A stretch of 64,000 bases of DNA from Piscicola geometra (taxonomy: Eukaryota > Annelida > Clitellata > Hirudinida > Piscicolidae): positions 11,305,100 through 11,369,099 of the forward strand of contig OX030957.1 of the NCBI GenBank assembly GCA_943735955.1, in the 5' to 3' direction. The notes under the pieces are model-generated. The model was not told the DNA's origin and made no database searches. It saw only the letters and a program-made list of their open reading frames with translations. A program made the position numbers and the translations under genes. Below, piece by piece: positions 1-15,976 of this stretch; positions within the stretch are counted from its first letter, which is position 1; each line of letters begins with the position of its first letter.

Positions 1-191
1 ATTGCAGGCTCGATATGGCGCCCATTGTTTCTCTTGATCTTCAACTAGTTGGCAACTAAAATGAAACCTTTATGCAGTTTTCACCAAATTTGAAAGTGGT
101 CTAAAAAAATTATAAAAAAAGTATTATATCGTATAGCTATAAAAAAGCTCGTTCCAACTTAGGAATCGGTTAATCTTGAGCAACCTCCCCC
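1..191. mobile_element. Right end of a TA-flanked inverted-repeat element (family A)
   Basis: The end reads CATCTTGAGCAACCTCCCCC-like (here GGTTAATCTTGAGCAACC then TCCCCC) followed by TA, as in the copies ending at 21957, 46156 and 53235. The preceding AGCTCGTTCC..CTTAGGAA stretch is also shared with those copies. The left part is beyond the window edge. This is probably a non-autonomous Tc1/mariner or pogo-type element, because of the TA flank and short termini; no coding sequence is seen. Confidence 0.7.
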
Positions 192-4565
<4,374 letters not shown>

Positions 4566-5040
4566 TTCAAAATCTTAATTTAATAGAATAAAAATAGGTC
4601 AATCTATCGCTCCTGCCTGAACGATATAATATATAGGAAGAGGTAAAACTACTGGTGTGCGTTGAGATCATAGACATAAAATCTTTAGATACGCTGTTAA
4701 TATTTTACAATGAATTGCATTGTAATCGTCGCACTGGGAAATCTTCACACTACGAACTCTGTCCCACGTAATCTTTGCACCAGGATATCTTTGCACCAGG
4801 AAGTTATCGCACCAAGAATTCATCCCACTACAAATAGCAACCCCAATCTATTTTTAAAACTTGCTCAAATGTTAAAATTGATATGCTTAAATTGTAGATT
4901 TTGATTTACTGATTTTAAAAACGTTACCATAATTGTAATTTTTAAAAAAAGTTGGATCTCCGGTTGGAGACCCACCTTTACACAAACATATGATAATCCA
5001 TGATATGATAAACAAAAGTTAATCCAGATTTGACCGGTAA
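4566..5040. promoter_or_regulatory. Upstream region of the transaldolase gene
   Basis: This lies 5' of the transaldolase start codon and should contain its promoter and 5' UTR, but no TATA box or initiator could be singled out in such AT-rich DNA. At 4735-4835 a 16-18 bp unit close to CTTTGCACCAGGATAT repeats several times. It resembles one arm of a foldback element, but no inverted partner was found nearby. Confidence 0.3.
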
Positions 5041-5702
5041 ACGGATAAAAAGTCTTTCGGATAAAAAGCCTTCCGGATAAAAAGTCTTCCGGATAAAAAG
5101 TCTTCAGGGTAAAAAGTCTTCAAGAAGAGATTTTCATTGAAAAAACTTTTTATATAATTTTAATAATTTTAATTAATTTAAAATAATTTTTAGAAACAAA
5201 TGTAATTAATAAATAATAAAAAAATACTAAATAGGTAGCGTTCTAACCACATTTCACATACAACTCCAAAAGTTTCATGTCTTCTATTTGATATTAATTA
5301 ATTAATAAGTCTCTTCTCAGTATTTGTTAAATAAAATATTTCTAACAATTATTTACATTCATAAAAATTGATAAAATTATATAAAAACTACTTCTTCTTC
5401 CCGAATATTCTTTTCCTTCTGGGAGCTTTAACCACATTTCTCGAAAAACTCTGAAAGTTTCATGTCTTCTATTTGATATTTCTAACATAAGCTAAAAATA
5501 TTTTAAATAGCTAGTTAGTCTTTTATTATTATTTATTAATTAAATTTATTTCTAAAAATTAATTAAAATTAATTAAAATTAATTAAAATTAATAGAATTA
5601 TATGAAAAGTTTTTTTTTCAATGAAAATCTCTTCTTGATGACTTTTTACCCTAAAGACTTTTCATCTTGAAGACTTTTTATCTGGAAGACTTTTTATCCA
5701 AA
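5041..5702. mobile_element. Foldback element FB-1
   Basis: The left arm (5041-5170) is a run of about five 16-17 bp units close to GGATAAAAAGTCTTCC, then AAGAAGAGATTTTCATTGAA and an AT-rich stretch. The right arm (about 5570-5702) is the inverted complement of the same parts in reverse order, including the tandem units. The arms total over 130 bp around an AT-rich centre. No ORF is present. The long composite inverted repeats with internal tandem units are the hallmark of foldback transposons. Confidence 0.82.
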
Positions 5703-6129
5703 TCCTATTCTTATATGAATCGGGACATTTGTGTTGACGTCATGGTGTGCATGAAATAAAATAATGATATAGTTTTACGAAAAAGAAACATAAGAGCCCA
5801 ATATTTAACATTTATCTTTCTTTAAAAATGAAATGTATTCAGAAAAAAAAATTTATATTACTCACTTGTTGCTCAATGAATCGCGATGATCAGTGAGACG
5901 CTAAAATCAGAACAGTAATTGTTGGAATGAACAAAATAGCCAAAAACGTATATAAATTGAGTATTCTAAAATCGAAAAAAGTAAAAACACGTTTTTAAAT
6001 ATTCCTATGACTGAATAAATCAAACCGGATAGAACTAACTCTCTCTGCCTGTCCTCTTGCCCTCTCCACAGCTCATTTACTCCAATCTCCAAAAAGACCC
6101 CTTCGAATGTCTGACCGAGTAGCAAGTTA
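5703..6129. other. Intergenic, nothing recognised
   Basis: AT-rich sequence between the foldback element and the hAT relic. A short minus-strand ORF here has no recognisable domain. Confidence 0.4.
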
Positions 6130-7640
6130 TTTTGCTAGTCTTTTTAAATCCAGAGTGTCAAGTATATCCTGATGTGCATGAAAAACGGCCAGTGAATTCA
6201 AGCGAGGCTTTGTCATAGGTGCACGCAACCAAGTCTTAAGCACTAAAAGATCTTTTTGCAGTGCATGACTTTATTGGACACACAAGCATCAACCTGATCA
6301 ATCTTTCAACCTAAGGAAACAGATGTCTGACTTCCGTGATCATAGCTTGCATTATTTTTTGCTAAAGTTCATACTGGTCTTTAAACATAGCTAACTGTGA
6401 AGAAAGACAAGTTTCATTTAACTCACGATACTTCTTGCAAATATCATGGTTCACTTCACCAGTTAGCAACATTGTCTCCAACTGCAAGTATGAACGCAAA
6501 CCAGGAGAATCTCGATTGAACCTTTCTGTGAGTTGCATGATTGCAATGTCTATGACAGTGTAATATGCTACTCGACAATGTTCCTCTGGTGTTGTTGCTA
6601 CATAAGCTGGGCCCAGACCACAATACTTTTGTGGCGGCTTTCGCACCCGAGGTACAGCAATCGGCTCGAGATCATATGTCAAAACCATACTGTTGACATC
6701 TCTGAAAATGGCTTTAAACTGTTCATCTGAATCAGTCGCTGCTATCATTCCACTGACCTTGGCACTTGCTGATTGCAACAATTTGTTTAACTGTTCCAGA
6801 AGTGAAAACAACAAATCAACTCTTTGAGGGCCAGTGCAGTAGTGCCCTGGTGAAAAATGGCCTTAAGCCTTTCAGCTATTTCATCAGCAGTACCAATGGA
6901 AGCAAATGATTCTAAGCTAACAAGTACCACTTCATAATGTTCAAGCACAGAAGACACTGTAGATACTCTAGTCAGCCATCTTGTAGGACAAAGAAGTTTT
7001 ATACTATACTTTTTGTTCAGTGGCTCATCAGAAAAGGCAATTATAACAGACACTAAAACATCACTAAACTGCTTCTTGGCCTTCCCTAAACGATTGTAAA
7101 AAAACACCTATCTCTTGGACAAACTGAAGTGATTTGCTCACAAAGGGATTTGCGGCAACAAGATTTGCACAGTGTGCAGAACAGTGGAAAAACAATGCAA
7201 GCGAATGCTCACTGCTGATAATAGCCTGACAACCATTATATCGGCCATTTATTATAGCAGCGCCGTCATAAGTCTGAGCTCTTAGTTTTTCCATAGGTAG
7301 CATAATTCTGATCAGAAAATCTTTTACTACAGCAGATAATGTTCTTCCGATCGTATCTGGTGGGCTGAATAAACCAATAAACTATTCATTTACATTCAGA
7401 GCTTCATCAATAAAACGAATGCATATCGATTCTTGCTCTAACCCATTGCAGTCTTGTGGGCCGTCAACCACAACACCAAACTGGCTTGTTTCGGCATTAA
7501 ACGTGCACACTGTGTTTTTAACGATAGAATGAGCTAAAAGCCTCAGCATTTCTTTTTGGCAGTTATGTGATATGAAACTTGTGGTTTGACTTAACCACAA
7601 CTTTAGTTAATGTTCGAAGCCTTTTGAACTTCACTAACCT
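6130..7640 (-). pseudogene. hAT-type transposase relic (ZMYM1/DUF4371-like)
   Basis: Minus-strand fragments in family order, broken by stops and frameshifts: FGVVVDGPQDCNG with surrounding sequence (7600-7382), RAQTYDGAAIINGRYNGCQA and FHCSAHCANLVAANP (7303-7064), LLCPTRWLTRV (7107-6787), a helical region with LGPAYVATTPEEHCRVAYY (6814-6362), and a C-terminal tail with WLRAPMTKPRLNSLAVFH (about 6230-6150). The YDGA, HCxAHxxNL and CPTRW motifs are typical of hAT-related transposases of the ZMYM1/DUF4371 group. The frame is lost at least three times, so it is non-functional. Terminal inverted repeats were not found. Confidence 0.85.
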
Positions 7641-8300
7641 TGGTTCATCTAAAAAATAGAAAGGTCGATATTGAAGTGGACCTCAGAATCCCCCTATGAA
7701 TATCACCCATGCAAAATAAGTAGCAAAAGATGAATGATTTTTTATAAAAATGTAAATCTGTCTGATTGCAAAAAGTGAACTGATATTTTCTGAAAAGCAT
7801 TCTGAATGTCTGCTTGTGAAAATGGAAAAAATATATTACTGAATAAAAATTCTGTTTCATGCTATGGTTGACGATTATGCTTGTATTTAGATAGGAGTTG
7901 AGAAATTATTGTATTTGTAAAACTGAAGGGGTTCATGTTAAGATGGTCCCGAGGACCCCCCTAGCATCGCTGCCCATACATACTCACAATGTATTACTGT
8001 GTTAGCATTTTTTTAATTCCATGAATGACGATTAGGCTCGTATTAAAATTAGAGTTGAGAAATGTGTATTTTTAAAAGATGTGGGGGTTCTTGTAGAGGT
8101 GGACCCTAGACCCCCTCAGGATTCCCGTATACGCCATATTGATAAAAAAACTAGGTGAAGGAGTATTTAAGTAAGAAAAGAATATTTTTGTTTTAGACAG
8201 CTATCACTATAACTACACATACTCACAATGTATTACTGTATAAACATTTTCTTTTATGCCATGGTTGACGATTATGCTCAAGTCCAAATAGACATTTTTT
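7641..8300. mobile_element. Degraded non-autonomous hAT copies (family of 15596-15968)
   Basis: Segments at about 7670-7990, 8030-8110 and 8150-8290 share the CTATCACTATAACTACACAT..CACAATGTATTACTG sequence and G/C-run blocks (GGACCCCCCTAGCATCGCTG) with the element at 15596-15968. The region looks like two or three overlapping or tandem damaged copies. Confidence 0.6.
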
Positions 8301-8315
8301 GGGATAAGCACCCAC

Positions 8316-8636
8316 TGCCTATAAAGTGCTCCTTCACGGCGTGCGTCTCTGTACCGCCTCTGACAACTAAGTCCTACTCCTAGCCTGCTCGTGGCGGAAC
8401 TGCTTCTACTGAGGGGAGAAGTGGCGAAGGCGGGTCACTGGCGCCTTAAAACCAGTCGCTTCAGGCAGATGGGGCTCGTCAGCCCGGGAAGACAACCCAT
8501 CTAGGAGAAGAAAAACTCTAACTACCAACCGCTGCTGCTTTGCAGGCTATCCATTCATGGAAAAGGCTTTGGGAGTCAACCCCGAGGAAAAATCAGGAGT
8601 CGGAGTCCCTAAGGCGGTGTTATCATAGCCATGGTT
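8316..8636 (+). other. GC-rich LINE-like 5' region (unassigned)
   Basis: About 320 bp of roughly 55% GC in otherwise AT-rich DNA, including GGGAAGACAACCCATCTAGG, CTGCTGCTTTGCAGGCTATC and GGAGTCGGAGTCCCTAAGGC. Sequence of this type is, as I recall it, common upstream of RTE-like LINE ORFs in aquatic invertebrates, but that identification is from memory. No ORF or RT domain follows. Alternatives are a structured RNA gene or a decayed SINE. Confidence 0.4.
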
Positions 8637-9302
8637 ACATATAATAATAAATTATAGGGCTCGAATTTTTAGAATAATTGAATTTTTAAAATTAATATAA
8701 AAGAAAGGTTTTTAATAGTTTTTTTCGAACCAATTCATAGAAATGTTATTATTCAGACATATTGAAATATAAATAATTTTATTTATAACACTAAATTCAA
8801 AATAGGTGTGATTAACTTTGAAGCTGGTCTCTGGAAAAAAATTCAAAAAAGCATACTAAAAAAGGAACAAAAGAAGCTAGTGGGGCATGGACATGTATTA
8901 TAATCAGTGGCGCAACCAGGGGGGGCTGAGGGGGGGGCTCGAGTCCCCCCCAGACCTATTTGAAGGGTTTCACAATTTTTCGAAAATCGATGAGTTTTTT
9001 TGGAAATAGATTTTTTCAATATGCCATAAGACAATGATATTTTCTCTGGATGGCTATTGGGTCTTTATCTCACAAAATATTTCATATATCAAGATAGAAT
9101 ATAGAGATCCCACCAAAATAACACTAACATGTCACAAATTCTAAGAAGAAATAGAGCACCACTAGACCTTAACTACACTCTTAAATATTTTCATATGTAA
9201 ATTTTTCCAGCCATGACAAGTATTTAAAGAATAACGTAGATAGACAAAATAACTCCCGAGCTTTCAAAATTATTAAACCTTCATGGAAAGGATGCTGAAA
9301 CT

Positions 9303-9640
9303 GTGCAAAAACAGCTAAAATCACATCAACACATCAAGTTTACGTGCGGATCAGTCAGATTTCGTTTCATGTATCGAACTGCAAGAACTCTTTTGAGCCA
9401 CAAGCCTTCAGCCCGAGTTGAACTATATGCTCGATGTTGCTCTGACTCTGCCAGTTACTTCATAAGACGCAGAAAGAGCATTTTCTAAATTTCGGCATAT
9501 TAAAATTCATCATAGGACGACTGTTCTGCTCGTCATTTGCAAAGCTTGTTTGAGAATATCTGCTACCAAAACAGCTACTGCACTTCTTCTAGTAAATGAA
9601 ATGGTGAAAAGATTTTCCCAAACTGATTAAAAAATTATTT
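9303..9640 (+). pseudogene. hAT transposase C-terminal scrap
   Basis: Reading with frame changes, the plus strand shows SASYFIRRRKSIF, then KFRHIKIHHRTTVLLVICKA. This resembles the hAT dimerisation region (AERSFSxLRxIKxxLRxxM type). It lies inside the element bounded by ATTATAAT duplications, so it is probably that element's own transposase. Frameshifts and stops make it dead. Confidence 0.55.
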
Positions 9641-9984
9641 TTTTTACTGAGAACACATCACAATTTAGTTGAAACTAAATATTTAAAAAATGATAGACTG
9701 TTTAGGGTCTCATTCTTATTTTTTTACTTTTTACCTTAGTTAAAAAATGATGACGTAACTCTAAGAATACTATGCAACTTAGTTTGTAGTTTTTCTTTTG
9801 TATCATTAATAAACTAACTAAATTCTTTATCTATTATAATTGGTAGTTTTTATTTAGCCCATTTACCGCCGCTACCCGAAAAAAAAATTAACATGACTTT
9901 TACATTTAGACTTGCATTATATGGTTATTTTAGCAACTCAAACACATTTGAAAACAATTATTTCATAAGTTTTAATGGAGCAAA

Positions 9985-10004
9985 ATGTTGCGAAAACGCA
10001 ACAT
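9985..10004. repeat. Perfect 8-bp-stem palindrome
   Basis: ATGTTGCG, AAAA loop, CGCAACAT. Related sequence lies at 10525-10540 and 12614-12632. Probably subterminal repeats of a transposon into which the piggyBac inserted; ATTTACCGC near 9862 and its inverted form near 12633-12645 could be that element's termini. Confidence 0.6.
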
Positions 10005-11028
10005 GAGCGGGAAGTGTGATATACTTATGTGCAGTAAGAAATCATAAATGAATTGATTTAAACCACATTAATTAAAACAGAAATAAATTTCAATTGCAAA
10101 TAGTTTTATTAAATTATGACTTCTAATTATTTTATTAGTTATAATAATAATTATTATTATTTTAATTACAACAAAGCAAATTATTTAAAGTGAATTACAA
10201 CAGCACACTCATAAACTGTCGTGCTGTTTCAAGGACGACATTGACGACCAATGTTATCTTTATTTTAATTTTATAATCAACCTATGAGAGGTTAAAAAAT
10301 TATATTTTCTTCAATAATTTTCAAGTTTGAAGCATTTGCGGTTTGAAATTTTTTTTCGAAATATAAAAAATCAACATTCATCTACAAAATTCAACTTTTA
10401 ATTTTAAATTTATAAATTTCATAATTCATTAACATTAAATTAATAATAGTATTATTTTTATAATAACTATTGTAATAAATGACTAGGTTAAAAAAAATCA
10501 TTTGATATCATATTACGTCAAAGTTGCGAAAACGCACCATTGATTTTTAAAAGCATTGGAAACCTTTTAAAAGTTATTTTAAATATATAAAAAATTAATT
10601 CAAGTATTAACCCTCTACTGCATGAATTTAAAAAAACTTTTAGGAATTACAAGTAATAAAATTTTTTCATATTGGTATTAGGTTACAAAACAAGGGAAAA
10701 TTATTTCATCATCCCATCATCTCCTGGTTTTTGTTAAACGGGCCAACTTTTCCTCTCCCGAGGGTGGGGCCTGTCTGAAAAGTCTCAATCTCTCCCTCCA
10801 CTCTTTTCTATCATGGGCATCAGTGCTGCGTGCCCCCAGGTATTTATATACAAATTTTTTCCCAATAAAGTTTGAAAATGAGCCAAAACATATATGATGC
10901 CAATTGGCATCACCATGCACTTCCTAGTGAATCGAACACATTTTTCATATATTTATATATATTGTTTAACTTGTACAACAAAACATTTTTGTAAAGTTTT
11001 TAAACAATATTATTGTTAAAAATTGTTG

Positions 11029-11376
11029 TTATTCAGTGTGAAAACGTTTGAAACAGTTTTTCTCCTTCGTAAAGCATAAACATATTTGGCATTTTTCACA
11101 TCGAACGCGGGATTGACCATTGCAACCAGGTAAACGACAGCGAAGTCTTTCAGTAGCCCAAGTTGGCCAATGGCTAGTTTCATCTGTGCGAACCTCAGCA
11201 ATAGGCAAATACTGTCCTTGTCGTCCCTTCTTCGTGATTTGAATTTGACTCTCCAAGCTTGGCCGACCTGCAGATCTCTTTTTGCTTATGCCTTTGCTTG
11301 CTTTACATAAAACTACAATAGAAAGAAAGCAAAAAATAAATGTGTAGTAATTATTTATATCATCTAGTTGAAACAA
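11029..11376 (-). pseudogene. piggyBac transposase C-terminal zinc-binding segment
   Basis: A linker with KKRSAGRPSLESQIQ is followed by SHWPTWATERLRCRLPGCNG and RCEKCQICLCFTKEKNCFKR-FH. This is the cysteine-rich C-terminal domain of piggyBac transposases, which binds the transposon ends. It is in the expected order after the N-terminal segment at 11565-11915, separated by about 190 bp in place of the catalytic core. Confidence 0.85.
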
Positions 11377-11564
11377 GTTTCCGTCTTATTGTTTACCTTT
11401 TGCGATTTTGCCATTCCAGAATCTTCTGGTACTTGGTAAGACTACCAAGGACATCCACATGGATATGCCCAGAAACTTTTCTAGTTCCGGAACAGTTAGC
11501 TGCAGTGGTTTTTCAGAACGAGTTTGAGCAGAGTAAAGATTACTCTGCTCAACTATATGTTCTT

Positions 11565-11915
11565 TTAGTGTAGTTGAAAAAATAATTCAAAAAAATGAGT
11601 AGGAGATTTCAAGTCCAGGATGTGAGAATCTAGACTCTCATCTCCTGAAAATGGTATTCTTCTCTCTGTTTCATTTTTTGTAGTTTTCCACAACAGTTTT
11701 CGTTTGGTTTTAGCTTTCATTTGTGTGCTAGTTAAAGGTATGTTTTCAACGTCACTGCTTTCTTCAGAACTTTCATCATTGTTTATAGGAGGCTTGTAGT
11801 CTTCATTCCTCTCATTGTCATCAGACAGCTCACTGTCATCGCTTTCAATAGAAATTGTTCTTGCAATTGTTTTAGTCCTCGATCCTTTTTTATCTTGAAA
11901 TGATTGAACATTCAT
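11565..11915 (-). pseudogene. piggyBac transposase N-terminal segment
   Basis: The 116-residue segment starts MNVQSFQDKKGSR and is rich in Asp/Glu/Ser (ESDDSELSDDNERNEDY, DESSEESSDVE). It ends with SPTHFFELFF, which matches the start of the piggyBac core domain (family pattern SPxxYFxLFF). The core then stops, so the DDD catalytic domain has been deleted. Confidence 0.75.
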
Positions 11916-12748
11916 GTTTACAATCTAGAAAATCCATAAACTCAAAATGATTAAGTTGTTTTCACTGATTTATATATTAGAAATAAAGCCCCGAGAGCTG
12001 CATGGTGATGCTATTTGGCATCGCATATTCATGTTTCAATCATAAACGAACCGTTTGTCCTAACACTATGAAATAAATTTATTTATCAAGACAAATGATA
12101 CGATTATCTAAAAAAAATTTTTACTACTCAGATGTTAAAGAAAAACTTGTGAAACAGCGCTAAAGTAGTTGATATAAGCTCGATTTCCGGAAGTGCATAG
12201 ATGAGAAATATAAACATAGATGATAAAAAAAATATTAAAATTAAACGCTCTAGGACGTTTACTATCTAAAAAAATTATCTAATGATTTATTTAGGCATTT
12301 TGAACTTCATGAAAAAGCATAGAAGTAGTGATGCCAATTGGCATCACTATGCAGTAGAGGGTTAACCCTCTTCTCACCCTGAAATTAGGACTAAATTTGT
12401 ATAAAAATACTAAAATCGAATCAAAAAATTGAAAAATTGTCTATGCGAGAAAAGATTGTTTTGAAAAATTTTAAATGTGAACAGGAAATAAAAGATTATA
12501 AATAATAAAATGGAAAAATTTCAAATTTAAATTATGAAATTAAAATTTCCAATTTATTTTACAAAATATGTGAAAAAACTCGGTATTAAAAGAGAAAGAA
12601 AATATAAAAATTGATGTTGCAAAACACAACATTTGCGGTAAATAATTGTTTTTTTAAACCTAAAGTTTAGCCTCCCTCCCCAGCATTTTTGGCTGGTTGC
12701 GCCCCTGATTATAATAAACTAAAAACCTGAAAAAGGAGAAATAAAGAA

Positions 12749-12800
12749 CGGGTGAACGGGTAGCTGAGTCGGCAACGACTCTCGGCTTTGACTAATAATG
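12749..12800 (+). mobile_element. SINE head (same family as 63123)
   Basis: GGGTAGCTGAGTCGGCAACG then ACTCTCGGCTTTGACTAATA matches the start of the SINE at 63123. TAGCTGAGTCGG fits the pol III box A. Only the first about 50 bp remains before a hAT-derived repeat. Confidence 0.6.
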
Positions 12801-12804
12801 AAAG

Positions 12805-14105
12805 CAAATCTTCAAGAAATGAAAAGTTTTGTGATCAAATGCAATTTTTCCCATTCATTTGTTGATTGTAAATGCAAATAAGAGTTTAATTTGGATAAAT
12901 TTAAAAGCATTAAAATTGTTAAATGCGTTAATATTTGTAAAAAGCGTTACATTTTTTAAAATGCGTTACTTTTTTTTTTAAATTCGTTAATTTTTTTTAA
13001 ATGCATTAATTTTTTAACCTGCATTAATTTTTTTTAATGCGTAATTTTTTTTAAATGCGTTAAAATATTCAACGGGGCTAGAAATTTTAACGGTCGTTAA
13101 TTGATTAACACGTTAATCGAAAGTTAACTTAGATTAAAGCACAGCTCTAATTTTAATGCATTCAAAATTATCTAAATTGAACTTTTTTTGCTGTTTTGGT
13201 TACATTGTCAGCAAGGGAATTAATCTACTATAAACAAACGAATGGGAAAAAATTGGATTTCATCAAAAAACTTCTAATTTCTTGAAGATTTGTTTCAGAA
13301 CTTTTAGGGGATGAAGATTACTTGAAATTTTAAATTGAGTTACTTGCAATTTGTTACTTTACACTGGAATTATGCATTTCAGAAGACGATCCAACTTAAT
13401 TCATCCGTTTCACACACAAAATTTTTTTCCAAATTGAAGCAGAGAAGAAATAATCAGAATATTAAGATTAGCCAAATCATTAACAATTTAAAATGTTATC
13501 AAAAGTTGAAAGAGTTTAAAAAACTATAAGAAGAAAAAAAACCTCAAAAACTATACAGCTTTCACCAAACAAAAGACTACAAATATATGTAACATCAGAT
13601 TCTGAAGATGAAGATACCTCAATGATTAAGTCAATCATTAAACGTTATAGAACAGAGGTTGAGGTAGGCTTTGAGAGTTGTTCTCTGTTTGTGGCAGCAA
13701 CACGAAGGGGCATATCCGGCTCTTACGAAACTGGCAAAAAAGTAGTTGTCATCTCCTGCAAGTACAGTTCCATGTGATTATCTATTCAGCTTGTCAAAAC
13801 ACATAGTTAGCAAGAAAAAAGTCTATTTAGATCCAACTAATGTTAAAAACTTTTTTGTGTAACTGGCTCTAAAATGATGTGTGACAATCACATTTTTATT
13901 ATTTATGGATTTATTTTCTTCTTTAATACATTTTTAGGAAAAATTTTTAAATACTATTTTATACTAATGTCAGGCATGCTAAAAACATTGCGTTAAAATA
14001 CGATTGAGGCACAATTAAAATCTTTAATCGAACGTTTAACGGCGATTAAAATTGTTAATCAAATGATTAACGGCGATTTACATTTTTAATCGTAGAACAT
14101 CTCTA
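12805..14105. mobile_element. Rearranged hAT-type repeat (family C)
   Basis: 12805-13152 matches the copies at 17318-17823 and 61018-61396 and ends in TTAACTTAGATTAAAGCACA-GCTCTA (inverse TAGAGCTGTGC, a hAT-like terminus). 13180-13480 carries inverted sequence of the same family (ATTTGTTACTTTACACTGGA, inverse of a motif in the other copies). The far end at 14070-14103 reads inversely TAGAGATGTTCTACGATTAA, another hAT-type terminus. A transposase scrap lies at 13620-13865. Several events seem superimposed. Confidence 0.6.
13620..13865 (+). pseudogene. hAT transposase C-terminal scrap
   Basis: Plus-strand frames give ALTKLAKKVVVIS and then LSKHIVSKKKVYLDPTNVKN-FFV. This matches the hAT dimerisation pattern (LAxKxLxIPxxSxPSERLFS..VSxKRxxLxPxNVxxLLF) with stops and at least one frameshift. 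Confidence 0.55.
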
Positions 14106-15595
14106 ATTAAAACCATAAAGACATAAAGAATTAGAATGAAACAAAGAAAGTTGTAAATAGTTGAAAAATATTTTCTGTACCAGCAAACAGTTAAAACAGG
14201 TTCTAAACATTGTAATTTTTATAAGTTTAGTTAACTGCGTTATAATTTTTAATTGTTTTAATTTATAAACTGGTGAATCGAAAAGTTAATTTAGATTAAA
14301 ACACAGCTTTAATAAAAAGTATAAAGAATAGATTTTACCATCAAAAAACTACTTTTGTAAACATGCGTACAAATAACGCTATGAACATAGGAGATTTAAA
14401 CTATTAATATAAACTATTGAATATAAAGTTCATTATTTTGCTTTTTATACAAATTTATTTTTTTTGATTAATCAAACGTTCATTGAACTTAAATTGAAAT
14501 GAGGATCAAAGATGCAGCAGTCATTGAGCAAACCTTCGATCCTTCTGAACAGTCACGACCACCTTAATAATCAATAAAAAACTCAAAAATAATTTCTTAT
14601 TGCTTTTAAAAATGTTTTAATTTGATAAAGGAATTGATTGAAATTAATATAATATTGGATATTTGAGTGAATAACATATATTGAAAAAATAAAACAAAAT
14701 TCGATTTTTTTATATTATATGATGAGTTTATTTAAGTCTTCCACCATAAAAGTGAAAATAACGCTAGCACACAAGCCCAAAAAGTTCAAAGGATTTGAGA
14801 CACCTGTGTATTTATATGCCTACCGGCCTTTTAAAGTATTTTAGACTGCGCTCGTATATCTGATTACACTTCCATGTGCGATTTTACTTACTTTTTAATA
14901 GATATTTATTTTAGCTCTTGCATAAGATTTTAGATACATATATCAAACTCAAATCACACCACGCAATAAATCTGTTGAGGTTTATTAAATTGGTTTGGGT
15001 GATAGTTTCTATGAAAGTTGTTGTGATAGCGGTGAAGAGAAAGACAGGTGATAACGGTTTTGATGAGAGGTTTTATAAAGGAAATCATTAAATGAACTTG
15101 TCTTGTGATGGTTCCGTTGTGAGTGTCTCAAGATGTTTCTGTGATAGTCTAAAAATTGAATCTTTTTCGATTAATTAAATAAAAATTTCGATAATTTATT
15201 TTCTTAACTTTTCTTATTTTTTGGGGGGTTTTACAAGTTAATATAATGTATCTTTATCTCATGTTCCTGGGTCATAACTCAATGAATAATTTTAAAAAAG
15301 TAATTAATAAATTATTTATTAAAAAAGTTCACCTATACACCATAAATTAAAATTTATTATGTATACGAGGCTTATGCCATTTTTGCAACCTTATAATCGG
15401 ATATTTTCAAAAGATTAGTTTTTATGTTAAAACACTAGAATAAACTTTCATTTAAAATTTTATTCAAAAAACTTTACACCCAAAGTCAAAATACTGTTTG
15501 GAAATATGGTGACAGAAAAAGTCAGATATGTTCTAATCGATGACTTTAATATAATATGTAATACAAAAATAGTAAGTGAACATAATACAATATAG
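14106..15595. other. AT-rich, no feature recognised
   Basis: About 1.5 kb without a convincing ORF, splice-flanked exon or tandem array. A fragment around 14270-14310 (TTAATTTAGATTAAAACACA) echoes the hAT-type termini just upstream. Confidence 0.4.
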
Positions 15596-15968
15596 CATGG
15601 GCAGCGATCCTAGGGGGGTTATGGGATCCAGACCCCCCAATTTTTGGTGGTGGGAGGGTCTGCCTTAATGTGGATCCTCCACTCTCTTCAATATAAACAT
15701 TTTTTAACTCTTGTTTTTATGTGAACATAGTTGTCAAACATGGCATTAAAAAAATTTGTTAATATTAATACATTGTAAGTATGTGTAGTTATAGTTATAG
15801 ATGTCTAAAATAAATCTTTTCATTGTTCACTTGAATATTCGTCTAAAAACAGAACTTAACAAATTTTTTTTAAGTGGAGGGAGGGGGAGGACTGGACCCC
15901 AGGACCCCTCCGGGATCGTCCATGCTGTTTAGGACCCCCCCAAGATTTGCAGCAGGTCGCCGCCCCTG
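15596..15968. mobile_element. Small non-autonomous hAT element
   Basis: The termini CATGGGCAGCGATC and (inverse of right end) CAGGGGCGGCGACC are flanked by near-identical octamers, CAATATAG (15588-15595) and CAATATAA (15969-15976). The 373-bp element has no coding capacity. Related damaged copies lie at 7641-8300. Confidence 0.75.
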
Positions 15969-15976
15969 CAATATAA

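Larger units (their letters stand above)
10611..12361 (-). mobile_element. piggyBac element with TTAA target duplications
   Basis: The termini CCCTCTACTGCAT (10611) and its inverse ATGCAGTAGAGGG (to 12361) are flanked by TTAA at 10607-10610 and 12362-12365, the exact piggyBac target signature. Subterminal inverted motifs GATGCCAATTGGCATCAC occur near 10896-10915 and 12328-12346, with a variant near 12004-12022. At 1751 bp it retains only N- and C-terminal transposase segments. It sits inside the hAT element 8905-12707. Confidence 0.93.
8905..12707 (+). mobile_element. hAT element with perfect 8-bp target duplication, hosting a nested piggyBac
   Basis: The left end CAGTGGCGCAACCAGGGGGG and the right end (reverse complement CAGGGGCGCAACCAGCCAAA) form short terminal inverted repeats. 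Both are flanked by the identical octamer ATTATAAT (8897-8904 and 12708-12715), diagnostic of hAT insertion. The piggyBac element at 10611-12361 accounts for 1.75 kb of its 3.8 kb. A transposase C-terminal scrap is at 9300-9640. Palindromes ATGTTGCG-AAAA-CGCAACAT (9985-10004) and a decayed version (12614-12632) flank the nested element and may belong to a third, intermediate element. Confidence 0.88.

Noticed and set aside
13335..13529. Lys/Asn-rich plus-strand frame
   Set aside because: Composition-driven frame overlapping an inverted family C repeat; no domain or splice sites.
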